In this document: in pieces, positions 36,870 through 49,199 of the stretch
Numbering within the stretch: position 1 is the stretch's first letter
How the letters are laid out: every line of letters begins with the position of its first letter
DNA from: Liolophura sinensis
Taxonomy: Eukaryota > Mollusca > Polyplacophora > Chitonida > Chitonidae
Reading direction: 5' to 3'
DNA length: 64,000 nt
Assembly (NCBI RefSeq): GCF_032854445.1
Contig: NC_088295.1
Span: forward strand, 69,659,058 to 69,723,057
Made by a program: the position numbers and the translations under genes
Notes under the pieces: generated by a model
What the model saw: only the letters and a program-made list of their open reading frames with translations
What the model was told of the DNA's origin: nothing
Databases searched by the model: none

Positions 36870-37860
36870 GGTCCCAGCTATACGTTGACCTGTGTTATAA
36901 ATGTTTATTGTGAGTCTCAGTTATACGTTAACCTGTGTTATAAATGTTTGTTGTGAGTCTCAGTTATACGGTGACCTGTGTTATAAATGTTTATTGTAAG
37001 TGTCAGTTATACGGTGACCTGTGTTATAAATGTTTATTGTGAGTGTCAGTTATACGGTGACCTGTGTTATAAATGTTTATTGTGAGTCTCAGTTATATGG
37101 TGACCTGTGTTATAAATGTTTATTGTGAGTCTCAGTTATACGGTGACCTGTGCTATAAATGTTTATTGTGAGTCTCAGTTATACGGTGACCTGTGTTATA
37201 AATGTTTGTTGTGAGTCTCAGTTATATGGTGACCTGTGTTATAAATGTTTATTGTGAGTCTCAGTTATACGGTGACCTGTGTTATAAATGTTTATTGTGA
37301 GTCTCAGTTATACGTTAACCTGTGTTATAAATGTTTGTTGTGAGTCTCAGTTATATGGTGACCTGTGTTATAAACGTTTATTGTGAGTCTCAGTTATACG
37401 TTAACCTGTGTTATAAACGTTTATTGTGAGCCTCAGTTATACGGTGACCTGTGTTATAAATGTTTATTGTGAGTCTCAGTTATACGGTGACCTGTGTTAT
37501 AAACGTTTATTGTAAGTGTCAGTTATACGGTGGCTTGTGATTATAAACGTTGATTGAGATTTATTTGTGCGGGGATTTGTGCTATAAATGTTGAACCTAA
37601 GTCTCAGCCATGCAGTGACTTGTACTATAGGGATGAGTAATGTTTATTGTGAATCTCAGTTACACGGTGGCATGTGTTACAGAAGTTGATTGTGAGTCTC
37701 ATTTATACGGTGCCTTGTGTTACAAACGTTGATTGTGAGTCACAGTTATATGGTGGTTTGTGTTATATTCATTTCTACGGTATCTTGTGCTACATAAAAG
37801 TTGACTCTGATGAGTCTGAGTTACATGGGGACTTGTGCTATAAATATTGACTGACTTTGA
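36870..37860. repeat. 43 bp minisatellite, about 16 good units plus a decayed edge
   Basis: The unit is CAGTTATACGGTGACCTGTG followed by TTATAAATGTTTATTGTGAG and TCT. From 36870 to about 37560 the copies are close to identical. From there to about 37860 they diverge and change length (for example GTTGATTGTGAGTCTCATTT). It starts less than 100 bp after the Harbinger relic. Confidence 0.94.
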
Positions 37861-38166
37861 AATTAGTCCATTTAGATTAATCAACACATTTCTGCATATG
37901 CCACAAAATGGCGAAATTCCAGTAATGAAATTAGAATTGATAAAAGAATCAGTGTTACACGGAAAACGTCACTAATAGCGTAGGTGAAATTAATGGGCTT
38001 CTCCAAGCCGACGTTATTGTACCTGTTTATTTCTTTATTTGACTGTTTAATGCACATTTAATAATTTTTCTGCGGTGAAGCTCAGTTTTATTTTTGGATG
38101 CATAAGGATAAAGTGTACTAGACGCCAATATAGACCAAACTCTCCCCACAATTATCTGCTACCAGA

Positions 38167-38293
<127 letters not shown>

Positions 38294-39498
38294 CGCATAC
38301 TTAGACATTAGTGCTTGGAGATTATTTTGCATATACAAACAAAACTATTATCATGTCCTTGTTGGTAAAATAAGAATATACTTCAAGACCTCTGGCGCCT
38401 CTGTTATATACTACTCTGGACAAATATAAGGGAATGAATGGCGGAGCGTCTGGGGCTCGTCCTCATTTTTTATTTGATATGAAAGCATCATTATAATCTA
38501 TATGACTTATGAAGGTTAAACACGGCTATTAAGACCTACACCGAATGGTTATATATATATGTTTTCGGTATTGTTGACAACATTTGACAATACTTCCCTT
38601 TAATACAAGATATATATGTGTATATTAAGCATTGGTAACAGGTATTTTATTAATAAGTTTATGGAATACCGTGTCAACTGCCTTTGATCAAATTTTCCCT
38701 CTTAGTAGGTGCCCCTTTTCCGACTGATAATTTAAAAGACGTACAATTGAATGAAAAAGTCAAGGATCTCAAGGGCTCACCTTGTTTCTCATGTGATAGT
38801 TCCGCATAATCATTATTATCCGCTTATATAAATGTTGCATCCTTTATGTGACCTTGCAAATAGTTCTACGCCTGTCCGTAATATTTTTTCTTTGCATCTT
38901 TCTGCACGGTCTTGAATATTCTCCTATAAGGTCAATACCCCGCAATATTGATTGATATACATGTATACAAAGGCAGTTTATCTTTGACCCCATGCGCTGT
39001 ATCATTCTGGCATACAAGCAGAAAACTGCTAATTCCTGTCCAATTTTTACATTTAGTAAGGTCTTTGGAGAGTTTTTACAAGGTACTTTTTTTTTAAAGA
39101 AATCGATAAATCTAAGCGAGGCCTAGCTACATACAACTACTGAGATTGATGGTTATACCTGGCAAGCGTTTTTGCATGGTCTATACCCACAAATATTTCT
39201 CGGTGAAATATTCTTTAGAACGATATGGTACAACAACCACAGAAATAAACAAATCACAAGTGTTCCCAATTAAGATACCTTCAGCTGTGTGGGATTTCTC
39301 CATTTTTTCTCTCTCTTCGTCGTAGTCTATCCCATATAGCGGTATCGGTTGAGTTTTGTGTTGAAATAATGATCATGTGGAGTTAAAGTTTTAAATTGCC
39401 CACTTTAAAAAATTCTGAATTAAACAAGAATCAAATAAACTGACCACTTTGGTTTCAGTTCGTAGTTTTTAAGGTTATCAGTAACGAATTCTGCCCGT

Positions 39499-39604
<106 letters not shown>

Positions 39605-40375
39605 GTAACTCTGAATCCCTCTCTCCGATGGATATGTATCATCATGAAACCATTGGCGCCAAGTATACATGAATAGTCACGCGCTAGTTAGATTATGAGA
39701 TACTGGTATTACATATTCATGGAAAAAAGGTAAAAAAATATTCTTTGCTACCCAAACAAAGACCCAATGGTAACGTAACAGAGTGCTCTCTATATTATCT
39801 AATTAATTTTCTAAAGCCTTAATCTTTCTTAATTCGGAGTTTCTTTTAGGGTGAACGTTTCGTTAAACGTGTCATTCTATATTGGGAACGGCCTTGCAGA
39901 GACTTAGCAGATATAGGATTATGTTAATGTAGTCCATATAGAGCAATATAACATGCATATATAGTTTACATTTAGTTAGCCATAATTTTTCTGAAAGTGT
40001 TTCACCGACTAATCAACCTGGTGTACTAAAGTGGTGAGAAATCACATAAAACGGCATGTGATTTTTCGCTAACTATGTCAGCGGCCATCTCCATAGTTCT
40101 TTTGTTTTACATTTATTTTACTGACAACCATCAGTTGGGACAAGTTCTTACAACTTACATGTCCTTCTCCCTACAGAAATTATAGACAAATTTTATACAC
40201 AAATCCGATTGTAAAGCATCTTACAGGCGCTAACAAAATAACAAAAGACACAAACGTAATCAGTGAAGTGTGAAATATACAAAAGACGTACAGAACCTTG
40301 GTCACAATATATAAAGAAAAAAGAAGTGTGGCATCAGAAAACGAAGAATTATTTTGATTTAACATTGTCGCCAGA

Positions 40376-40895
40376 GAATAAATCTTTTTGTTCCTATAAT
40401 TATATATCTACCCACAGCTGCCAAAATATTTTTAAATAAGGTTGGATCATTGTCTTTTCCCCAAGGCAAATCTTGGGATGTCAAATCAGTAGGAAATGTT
40501 TTCATCAGCCTTGTACTACTTGTAATATACAGTGGACAATGTAAGAAAAAAATGGTCTACATCTTCAGACGGATGTCCATACCGACAACCTGGTTCGGTG
40601 GAGAGATGTCTTTGGACTAGGTGAACATTTAGAAGACAACATTTATGTCTCATTTGATTAATAATTATGCTTAATTTTCTATTTCCTGTTATTGTTTTGC
40701 TTTAGTAATTCGCCTTGATAGGGTGAATAAAATTGCCGATAGTTTTCTTGTTCCTAACATATAATTCAAGGTTATTCCTTGGGGTATTACTGAGGGAAAA
40801 AACGAATTTCGAAATATATTTAATAGTGTCCCAAGCATAACGTGCTCCTCGTTGTTCCTTAAGTTATAGGGTGGCGTATGAACTAGTGGTGTCAA
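40376..40895 (-). pseudogene. LINE (non-LTR retrotransposon) C-terminal relic, frameshifted
   Basis: Read on the minus strand from 40895, TPPYNLRNN is followed by NSFFPSVI, the motif pair that closes the reverse-transcriptase ORF in many LINEs (YNLRN ... FFPSTIREWN). In another frame downstream comes a segment with LNVHLVQRHLSTEPGCRYG and EDVDHFF. After a one-base shift in a T run near 40548 it continues LHCPLYITSSTRL. Together these make the CxxG...H..HCPLY zinc-knuckle-like C-terminus of LINE proteins. At least two frameshifts are present and the polymerase domain itself is missing, so it is a dead, 5'-truncated copy. The clade (L2/CR1/jockey-like) cannot be fixed from this piece. Confidence 0.78.
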
Positions 40896-43800
40896 GAGAC
40901 TCTATAAACAGAACGGAGTTTCACCATTATTTAATCAGTACATACGTTTTACCTTTACTCATTTCCGTCTGTTTTCTACAGTTTCGCATCCAGTCTCAAG
41001 ATATAAAGAATTTCTGCTGCATCTGAACGGAAGACCTGTTACGATCTGTGCTACAGTGTAGTTTGTATATAGGGCGATTATGTGTATGATGAATTCCATG
41101 TAATTATATATTATATGTAAGTGGCATATAATGGCTTCTCCGGAAGTTTGGATGTGGTACCAACAGATTAACACAAAGTGTTTCAAGGCAAAACAATACT
41201 TCTCTTTCCTTTGATTTGGTGTAACATATCATTTATATATTGCATAATATATACATTATATACCGTTCCTGTTATATAATAAATCAAAAAGCTTGTGGAT
41301 ATATATTATATCAGTTATATACGTATAAGCCTATATACAGTAATGACTCATGCACTCCAGCATAGTGTGTGGATGTGTAACACATCGGTGAAAGATAAAA
41401 CAAATCGAATTTAACGCAAAAAGTGAGAATAAAAAATTGTTGAAGAATTTGGAATGATGGGTTCCCGGGGAAAACGTCCATTTTTATGTGGCTGAGCCAT
41501 TAATCTATTAGAAGGCAGCGTTAACAGGGGCCATTTCCCTCAGAGAAGGGAGGTAATGCCTCTTCAATCGCCCTTTAAATGCCATATGTTAAGGAACATA
41601 ATTTAATTTATCGCATTTAAGTGACCGATCATTTCATCCATAATGGTCTAATGGCTTCTCACAAAAGTAATTATCTTCTTTCTCTTTTGGGCGCAGATTT
41701 GGAAGTGCTCCTCCACTTAGACTGCCAGAACGTATAAACTTATAGATTTCAGGTCGATTTAGGCATGGCTTCGGGGTCAGGGTTACATATGCTGGACCAC
41801 ACATTTAGGCGATAAATGTTATATCGTGTAAAATAATACGTGACTGGTCGAGTGATTTCTATCTTTCACACCCATAATACCACAGATAGAGTACAGTACA
41901 TATGTTTAAGTCCTTCATCATGTATCTGTCCGATAATTTATGAATAGTAAGAAATATATTGGTTCATTTATCTGATACATTTTGTAAATCTGAATGACGG
42001 TCAACAACAATGACGTCACAACATTCTAAAAACAAGTGATGGACATTTTCCATACAAGGTTTATAGTGGACGATTATAAAGATTTGTAATGAAAATTCAG
42101 GAATTCTTGCAACGGAGAAAACTTCCTCAATCTTGAAGAATTACAAGAAAAGCCTGCTCACAACATTTTTTGCGAAAACTGAAAGCGTTGTAGTTCACCT
42201 TTAATTACTACGCCATGACCCGCTCTCCTCTTGACCACTGACAAGAGGTATATCGTACATGTAACACTTATATGGGCTACGGGCTGATTCTGTTCCTTCT
42301 ATTTTGTTTGTTTCCTAGTTGTATAAGGGATACTCGAGAGAATATTTCACTTACAGTACGATAGCGGTTAATGGGTCAACCTCAGTGCCCACCGCAATCC
42401 GTGTACGGAACTTCCAAGTTGCCAGTTTACTGGCAAACTATCCAACGTGCACTAGACGTACAAATATGCACACCTTATAGGAGATTCATATTACGACAGA
42501 CCTTGCTGTTTCTTTTCGCATTACATGTTTCATATATATGCAAATCTATATTGCATAGACCTACTAAGAATGAAACAACGTTTAGATTATTCTACACATG
42601 CCAAACATCTTGTACGCGAGGATGATAAGAAATAAATAAAACTTCGTCAGCTTTTTAGAAAATTATTTTTACTGTCTGCTGCGATTCGTATTGTATATTT
42701 TTGAAAACATTTGCAAGTTCTTCAAATCCCACAAAATAGACACTAGACTATATATATATATATTACCTGTATAACCGAAATTAATTCTCCGCAATATGTT
42801 GGTAATTTCGGAAGTTGCCATAGGTTATACAGAACTATAACTGTCTCCTAGGTCAGTAGGAGTTGCTAATCTTTTTAGATTTTCGTTACCTTAGGTAATC
42901 CTTTATTACAGTTTTATGTAGATGTACAACAAAACGTGTAGACCAGTCATCTGCTGTAAGTGAGCAAGGCACGTGCACGCACACTATATTGCTGGCAGTG
43001 TGCAGTGTGCCCCATCACTCACCAGACCACATCGAAGTCAGGGGCAGGTATGCTAGGCTACTCCAGGAAGTACTCAAAACAACAACAACACAAATTGACC
43101 GAGGAAATGTCAGCTGAAAGTTCACAAATCCTGTTGTTTTTTAATTCTTCTTGACAAAGGTACTGTAGCCGCGCGGAAATTTTAGATTCGCGTAGTCGGA
43201 ATGACAATATCTTCCACTGACAACGTTTGGAACGTTGACATGAACTAGGGTATACAAGCAAAACGTGACAACATTGTGCTGGTAACAGTGATACCTAACA
43301 AATGTTAAATATCATACGTGGACTGGCCGTCTGGCATGTGCTATTTCAGAGTGTCATTTATTGTGGTTTTAGGGGCATGTAACTTATATGTGCCATAAAA
43401 GAAAATTACGTGAGGATAAAAATGTAGCATTGACTAGAGTTACGTAACGCATAGCCCCAGGTGGCAACTTCAACTCCTCTCTTCATATTGGGCTGGCGGA
43501 GTATTGTAGCCACAGGGGGAACCAATGGTAAACCATACACCGATTCACGCCTTGTCAAGTCCTTTCCAAACAATGGTTGCAGTCCAAAAGTGGTGTCAAC
43601 TTTAGACGTCCATGTGGACAATATCACTAAAAAAACGGATAGTACTCTACCTGATACGAACAAAACGTAAACACGTGAAAGCTGGCATCGGTGCACCAAC
43701 TTTCAACAATAACCCATCCGTTTAAACTTTTGAATTGGCCAAACCAAACTAGCCTCTGCCATGTTTGGAATTTTTTGGGGGGGCAGGGTGGTGGGTCACA

Positions 43801-44124
43801 AAAATTTTATCCCACCCAACATTATGTTTACAGGGCATGCAATTTTTAAAGGATAACCCCAACACCTTTATTTTCATACTAATTGTTCCCTAGACACAAA
43901 ATTTTTGCTATGTTAGTATGTAAACTGCATTTAAAAAAATTGCATGCCCGGGTGGAAGTCCGTATGACGGTGTGATTGCCCTATTTGCATTCAGTAGCTG
44001 ACCCCTATCAATTCTGATCTTTAAATTGATCCAAACTGTCATTTCTGTCTTTAGGCCAGTTCGATGATGGGACATTATACCAGGTGTCTTTGGCATGGTA
44101 TACTAGTGAGGCATACTATAACAT
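40896..44124. other. Intergenic stretch upstream of ANKS3
   Basis: No gene is recognised. A complex stretch at about 41450-41800 may be regulatory. The ANKS3 transcription start and any 5' non-coding exon probably lie in the right part (about 43000-44500) but cannot be placed. Frames at 43406-43699 on both strands have no recognisable domain. Confidence 0.5.
41450..41800. promoter_or_regulatory. Candidate conserved non-coding stretch
   Basis: This stretch reads as complex DNA with GAGCCATTAATCTATTAGAA, GGAACATAATTTAATTTATC and AAAAGTAATTATCTTC, several of them homeodomain-type cores. It has no simple repeats and no open frame. It is a weak call. Confidence 0.25.
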
Positions 44125-44405
44125 TGAGTGAGTGAGTGAGTTCTTGGGGTTTAATGTCGTACTTAACAATTTTTATGTCATATAACAATGGAGGAGCGCA
44201 CGTAATGTGCCTCTTTGTTGCAGAACGGATTTCCACAGCTCTTTTATGTAGTGCTGCTTCACTGAGACGACTTAGTGCAGGCAAGTAAGCCACCCTGCCC
44301 TAGCCATTAAACTGATACAGTCAACCAGTCATTGCACTATCCTCTTAATGCTGAACACCAAGCTAGGAAGCTACAACTTCCTCCTTTTTTAAGGTCTTAG
44401 GTGAC
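44125..44405 (-). mobile_element. SINE family B, reverse orientation, 5' truncated
   Basis: The plus strand begins with GAGTGAGTGAGTGAG, then TTGGGGTTTAATGTCGTACT, GTGCCTCTTTGTTGCAGAAC, TGCTGCTTCACTGAGACGAC, CAGTCAACCAGTCATTGCAC, AAGCTACAACTTCCTCC and AAGGTCTTAGGTGACAGG. Reverse-complemented, the last blocks match the body of the SINE at 16893-17062, and the first blocks match the fragment at 10313-10432. It ends about 110 bp before the acceptor of the first coding ANKS3 exon. Confidence 0.85.
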
Positions 44406-44565
44406 AGGTTTTATCATCATATGGTAATGAAAACATTATTAACAAAGCCATTAACAAAATAAGAAGCTTACAAATTATGTTGGAGTACTGAAAACTCAAC
44501 ATTTTACCCTTTTCAGACAGAAGTCAAGTGGAACATTTATTTGGCAGATATGAGCAGATGACAGT

Positions 44566-47500
44566 ATGGCTAGTGAGCTGGCATATGAGGGTTCTGACGA
44601 ATCCTCAGAAAATGAGCTGTTAGAGAAAAGTCTATCTGTGTGGAGAGGATGGAATGCTGTGGGCAGGGAGGACTTTGCTCCTGTACCCCTTGACCTCCAC
44701 ACAGCTTGCAGCATTGGCCACTTTGACTCAGTCCGCTCATTTATCCACAAGTGAGTTTATTACAACTTGCCTTCAGATAATTCATGGCTCAATATCAGAA
44801 CTCAATCTATAAGTCTTTGAAGCTTATAATAATCATCCTGAGTTCATTCTCTTTTTAGGAAGTATTTTATGCTCTACATGTTAATGAAGAAATTGTTTGG
44901 ATTTCCAAGTGTAACTTTTACCATTTGTTGTGTAAAATTTGTGTTTGTGACACATGTTTTGAGTGATAGTTCTTCTTGCATCATCACAGAACAACAGCCT
45001 GGATGACTGACTCTTGAATTTTATTTTATATACATGCAAATCTTTTTTCTCTTGGCAGCAAAGAAGAAGACTTGAACAGAAAGAACAAAGGTGGTTGGAC
45101 TCCACTGATGTATGCATGTTATATTGGCCATGATAACATTGTTAATCTTTTACTGGAAGCTTCTGTGGATGTAAACTGTAAAAACCTGAAGGGCCAAACA
45201 CCACTGATGTTAGCTGCCAGTTGTGGGAATGAAAGCGTTGGTTACTTCTTGTGTCAGGTATGTACAACATATATAATTGTTTCTTTGTAACAAGAAAACT
45301 TGCTCTATTCAGATGAGGATTGTATCATCTAATCTTGTCTTCCTTACAAAGCCAAAGCTAGTAGACAAAGTGGTTGTTTCAGCACAAGAGGAATTTTTTT
45401 TGCTGATTTTGATTGTAATAGAATTGAAATCAGTTGAAGTTATAGATTCTCTCTGAATCTCTATTTGACGTACACATAAGAGTTAATGTGTATATGAAAA
45501 CTACATGTTTTTGTTGAATTAAGATGTCATAACTTAGTGGTTGTATTGGGGGAAGATGTTCTGACCAGTGTTAAGGGACAAGACAGCATGAGGCTAAAAC
45601 ATATTTCATTTGAAAGCAGGATTCTCAAGCTTTCTAAAAAGTATCATACTTTATTATTTTAATGAGATTTCACTGAATGACATGCAGAACAAAATGGCAA
45701 TACTGCACAAATGATTGGTGTGAATCGAGGCAGACATCTTGAGAATTTTATCCAATTAAACATGTTGCTATCACAGGGTGCGCACAGTCCTTCAAACTCC
45801 TTGAAAGTGCTTGAAAAATACAATTTCATTTTCCATTCCTTAAAAAAGAAACTCCTTGAAAATCTTATTTTGTCCCGAACTTAAATATTGTCTGCTGACC
45901 GCAGAGTCTGTATATCGAGAGCTCGCTGATAATTCTCCCATAATCATTGCTTCCGTCGGCACTTGCCATTGTCGCAAATTTAGAACAATTTTTTGAAATG
46001 GCGATAAAATTTGAAAAAATGCAAATGTTTTTGGCGACAAATTTATTTACTTAAGAAAAAATACAAACGTTTTACAAAATCTACTGTGAGAGTTTGCTGG
46101 GGTTTATAGCAGATTTTCGCAATTTTTCTAATGAAAATAATCCACTTACTTGCATTTCAAATGGCCTCATCTCAGCGAAACAACAGTTGTATGCCGATTA
46201 CTTGACAGAAATCTACAGAGGGGGCTCAGCATGGTTGCAAGTTGACTTACGTTAAATAACGCTTGATATCATTTTTGTTAAATTAACGAATGAGAATCAT
46301 GGCATTTTGGGGAATGCCTTTCATCACCAAAAATTATCAAGGGAAATAAATCAAGGTAGAGTTACACCTGTAAATGAAGTTACCTCCCTTGAAAAATTTA
46401 CACTTTTCCACTTTATAAACTATTTTTTGTGGATCCGAAGTAAATTAAATGTTTCAGAATATGTGCCGTTACACAAGTGTGTACGCCGTCTTGTTTTCTC
46501 CTGTCAGACTGTGTTACTCCAATGTACTGATCACAATGTTGGATTTAGATAAACTGAATTTACAAATTAATTTCGTAACAAATTTTTCTGACAGAGGAAA
46601 TTACATTTTACTAGGATCCTACAGATAGGTTGGAAAAAGGATTGATTTTTTTTCTGCCAAGTATTGGTCCATTATTTTGAGGGCAATTGTTCTAAATGTA
46701 ACGTTTGATAAACCCCAGATATAGCTGGAAGAGACCAAACTGATTCTAGCAGCTGCACCAAAGCAGATAAAAAGGAGTTACAAAAGGAGACCAACAAGAG
46801 TCATGGCTGCTAAGGAAGTATGGTTAAAGAAAAATAGTATTTACTACAAAATCTAATGAGTGGCTAAAGTGACTTGTTCTTAAAAATAATGACCTGGAGG
46901 AAGCCCTGCATAATAATCCTTTTAAAGTGCAGATAAAAAAGGAAAATTCATAAAATTATATTTAGAGTTTATTGACAAGGATAAGTTCAGACTATAACAG
47001 CTAGATGACAGGTCTTTTAGGTGTAAATGTTCTGTAAACAGCATTATCTTCCTGAGAATGGAAATGACAAACTACTCACGCTAATCTTGGCATGCAATGT
47101 TCAGTAAAAAGTAAATGACCAATAAAAAATATGTTAACAAAGCCTGAAGGAAAGTGGAGACTTCAACATGAAATGCAAAATTTATGAGAAAATGAAATGG
47201 ACATTTCGAGGGAAATCTTTTAGAAGTTGAGCTTGATGCCTGACACACTAGTTTATCTCCCCTTTTTTTCACAGATGTCCTGATCTTGGTTAAAGTGAAA
47301 GACAGCAGCTGACTAATATTTATGTCCAATGAAAGATTAACTTTCAAAGTGTCTTAAACTGGCATTAAATATTTTTTTTAGATCTTTTTCAAGGCATAAA
47401 ACACCAAATGAATAAATAAAATAAAAGGATAAAGGTCTTCATCCAAGACATATCTGTGCAACTACAGATAGCAGATTACTCTGGGCACTCATGGCACTCT

Positions 47501-49199
47501 TTTATCCACCCATAAAGCTGACCACCATCATCTAAGTGACAGAATGCTGAGAATGGCGTTCAACACCAATCAAATGAATAAAGTAAATGCAGATACCGAG
47601 AGAAAGTTGTAAAACTCACAAGCTTTGCAAGAGACACTCTTAACATTTGCACAGTACCTTGATCTTGGTTCTTGAAGCTAATTTTTATGCTGATTTACAG
47701 CTTTTGACCCATTTGTTGTAGCAAGGGGCGGAGTTAGAGGCTCAGGACAAGAAGGGTTGGACGGCCTTGTTTCATGCCACTTACTCTGGTCACCAGAATA
47801 TGGTGAAGTTTTTACTAGAGCAAGGCTGTAATATAAATGCCACGTGAGTACTTCACTATTAATGTAAGCAGATGTGTCAGTTCAGAGTTACATACATGAA
47901 AATTAAATGCAAAGCCACATACCTCTATTATACAATTTTTTCATGTTTAAAATATAAAATGTCTTAAAAACACTAACACTTGGTGAAATGGTTGGCTTTT
48001 TTCGGGTCATTTGTTTCATTTTGTAGGTGTTTCATCTTTATTACAGTGAAGTACATGTATCCAGGTATATATAAATATATGTATGTATACCTGGATACAT
48101 GTAGCTGTATTTTAAAATCTGTGCTATATGTATTAGTGTCTGTTAGAATAGAAATGTTAAAATGGAATCATTTTAGTCAATGAGTAAAAGTTGGAGATGA
48201 ATCATTGATGGTTTAGTTTTTGAAGGAAAATTGTCTACATACTACATACTGTATATTGATAAAGTTTAGGATCATTTGGAATTTCTTTTTTGCAGTGAGC
48301 GTTGTTATGGAATCACCCCATTTATGGAAGCAGCAGCTGAAGGGCATGAGATTATTGTACAGATATTCCTCCAGCATGTAAGTGACAAACTCTGTTTTCA
48401 TGGTGTTACAACATTTACATCAGGACATTTTCATGTGATGGTTCTTATGAACTGAAAGTGGAGCCTTTTCTTAATTTTTTGCCCCACATTTATGTCAAAA
48501 GAAAATATGTGTTAATGTGTAGACTTGCTTATGTGGACAGTAACATATGTTAGTATGTAAACCGATAGTGGAGTTTGGGTGTGGGCTTTGTCATTTTTGG
48601 TTGTGTTAACCGTAAGATATTTGTTATAATAGTACAGTAAAATTTGATGGTTCAACCCTGTGATCAGCCTGCTGTACTAGTATGTTGATGGCAGATCGGT
48701 ATATCACTCATAACTTGACATGTTACCTACTGATCACCCTTCTGCTCCCTATTTCTTCTAATTTTTGGGACACCTGGTCCGCTCTTTTTAGCCAGTAATT
48801 GTAGCAGGAATATTCAGTTTCTTTTTTGCCCCACATGGTTAGATCATCTAATGAACAACAGACCCATATCTTCAATTTTCCAAAAAGCTAGCAAAGAAAT
48901 GTGATACTCTGCTTTCAGCATGACAAATATCTGCCCCAAAAGTTAGAAGAATAAGGGTATGTACATGCAGACAAGTATTGGATACTATAAAGTAACATTT
49001 ATGTGAGTTCATGTGTGACTTTGGCACTGTCATCTGTATTGGAAGTAACATGAGGTGTTGTAATTAAAGGGGGTGACTGTAAATGCTAAGACATTCAGTG
49101 GGGACATGGCTCGATCGCTAGCTCTCATGAAGGGTCACATGAAGATTGTCAGCCTGATTGACAACCACCTGATACAGACTCCTCTCAGATCAGAACCAG
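44566..49199 (+). CDS. ANKS3: ANKS3 exons 1-5: N-terminus and ankyrin repeats
   Basis: Repeats in order: PLDLHTACSIGHFDSVRSFI; GGWTPLMYACYIGHDNIVNL; GQTPLMLAASCGNESVGYFL; GWTALFHATYSGHQNMVKFL; GITPFMEAAAEGHEIIVQIF; and a last, weaker one ending ALMKGHMKIVSLIDNH. Each has the TPL.xA...GH..IV..LL pattern. The exons are 185, 199, 122, 82 and 130 nt with phases 2, 0, 2, 0 and 1. An acceptor (TTTTCAG) at 44515-44516 suggests that exon 1 starts at 44517, so at least one 5' non-coding exon lies upstream. Confidence 0.95.

Noticed and set aside
43406-43699. Overlapping frames on both strands upstream of ANKS3
   Set aside because: No domain seen. Possibly part of the ANKS3 5' region, but not supportable as coding.
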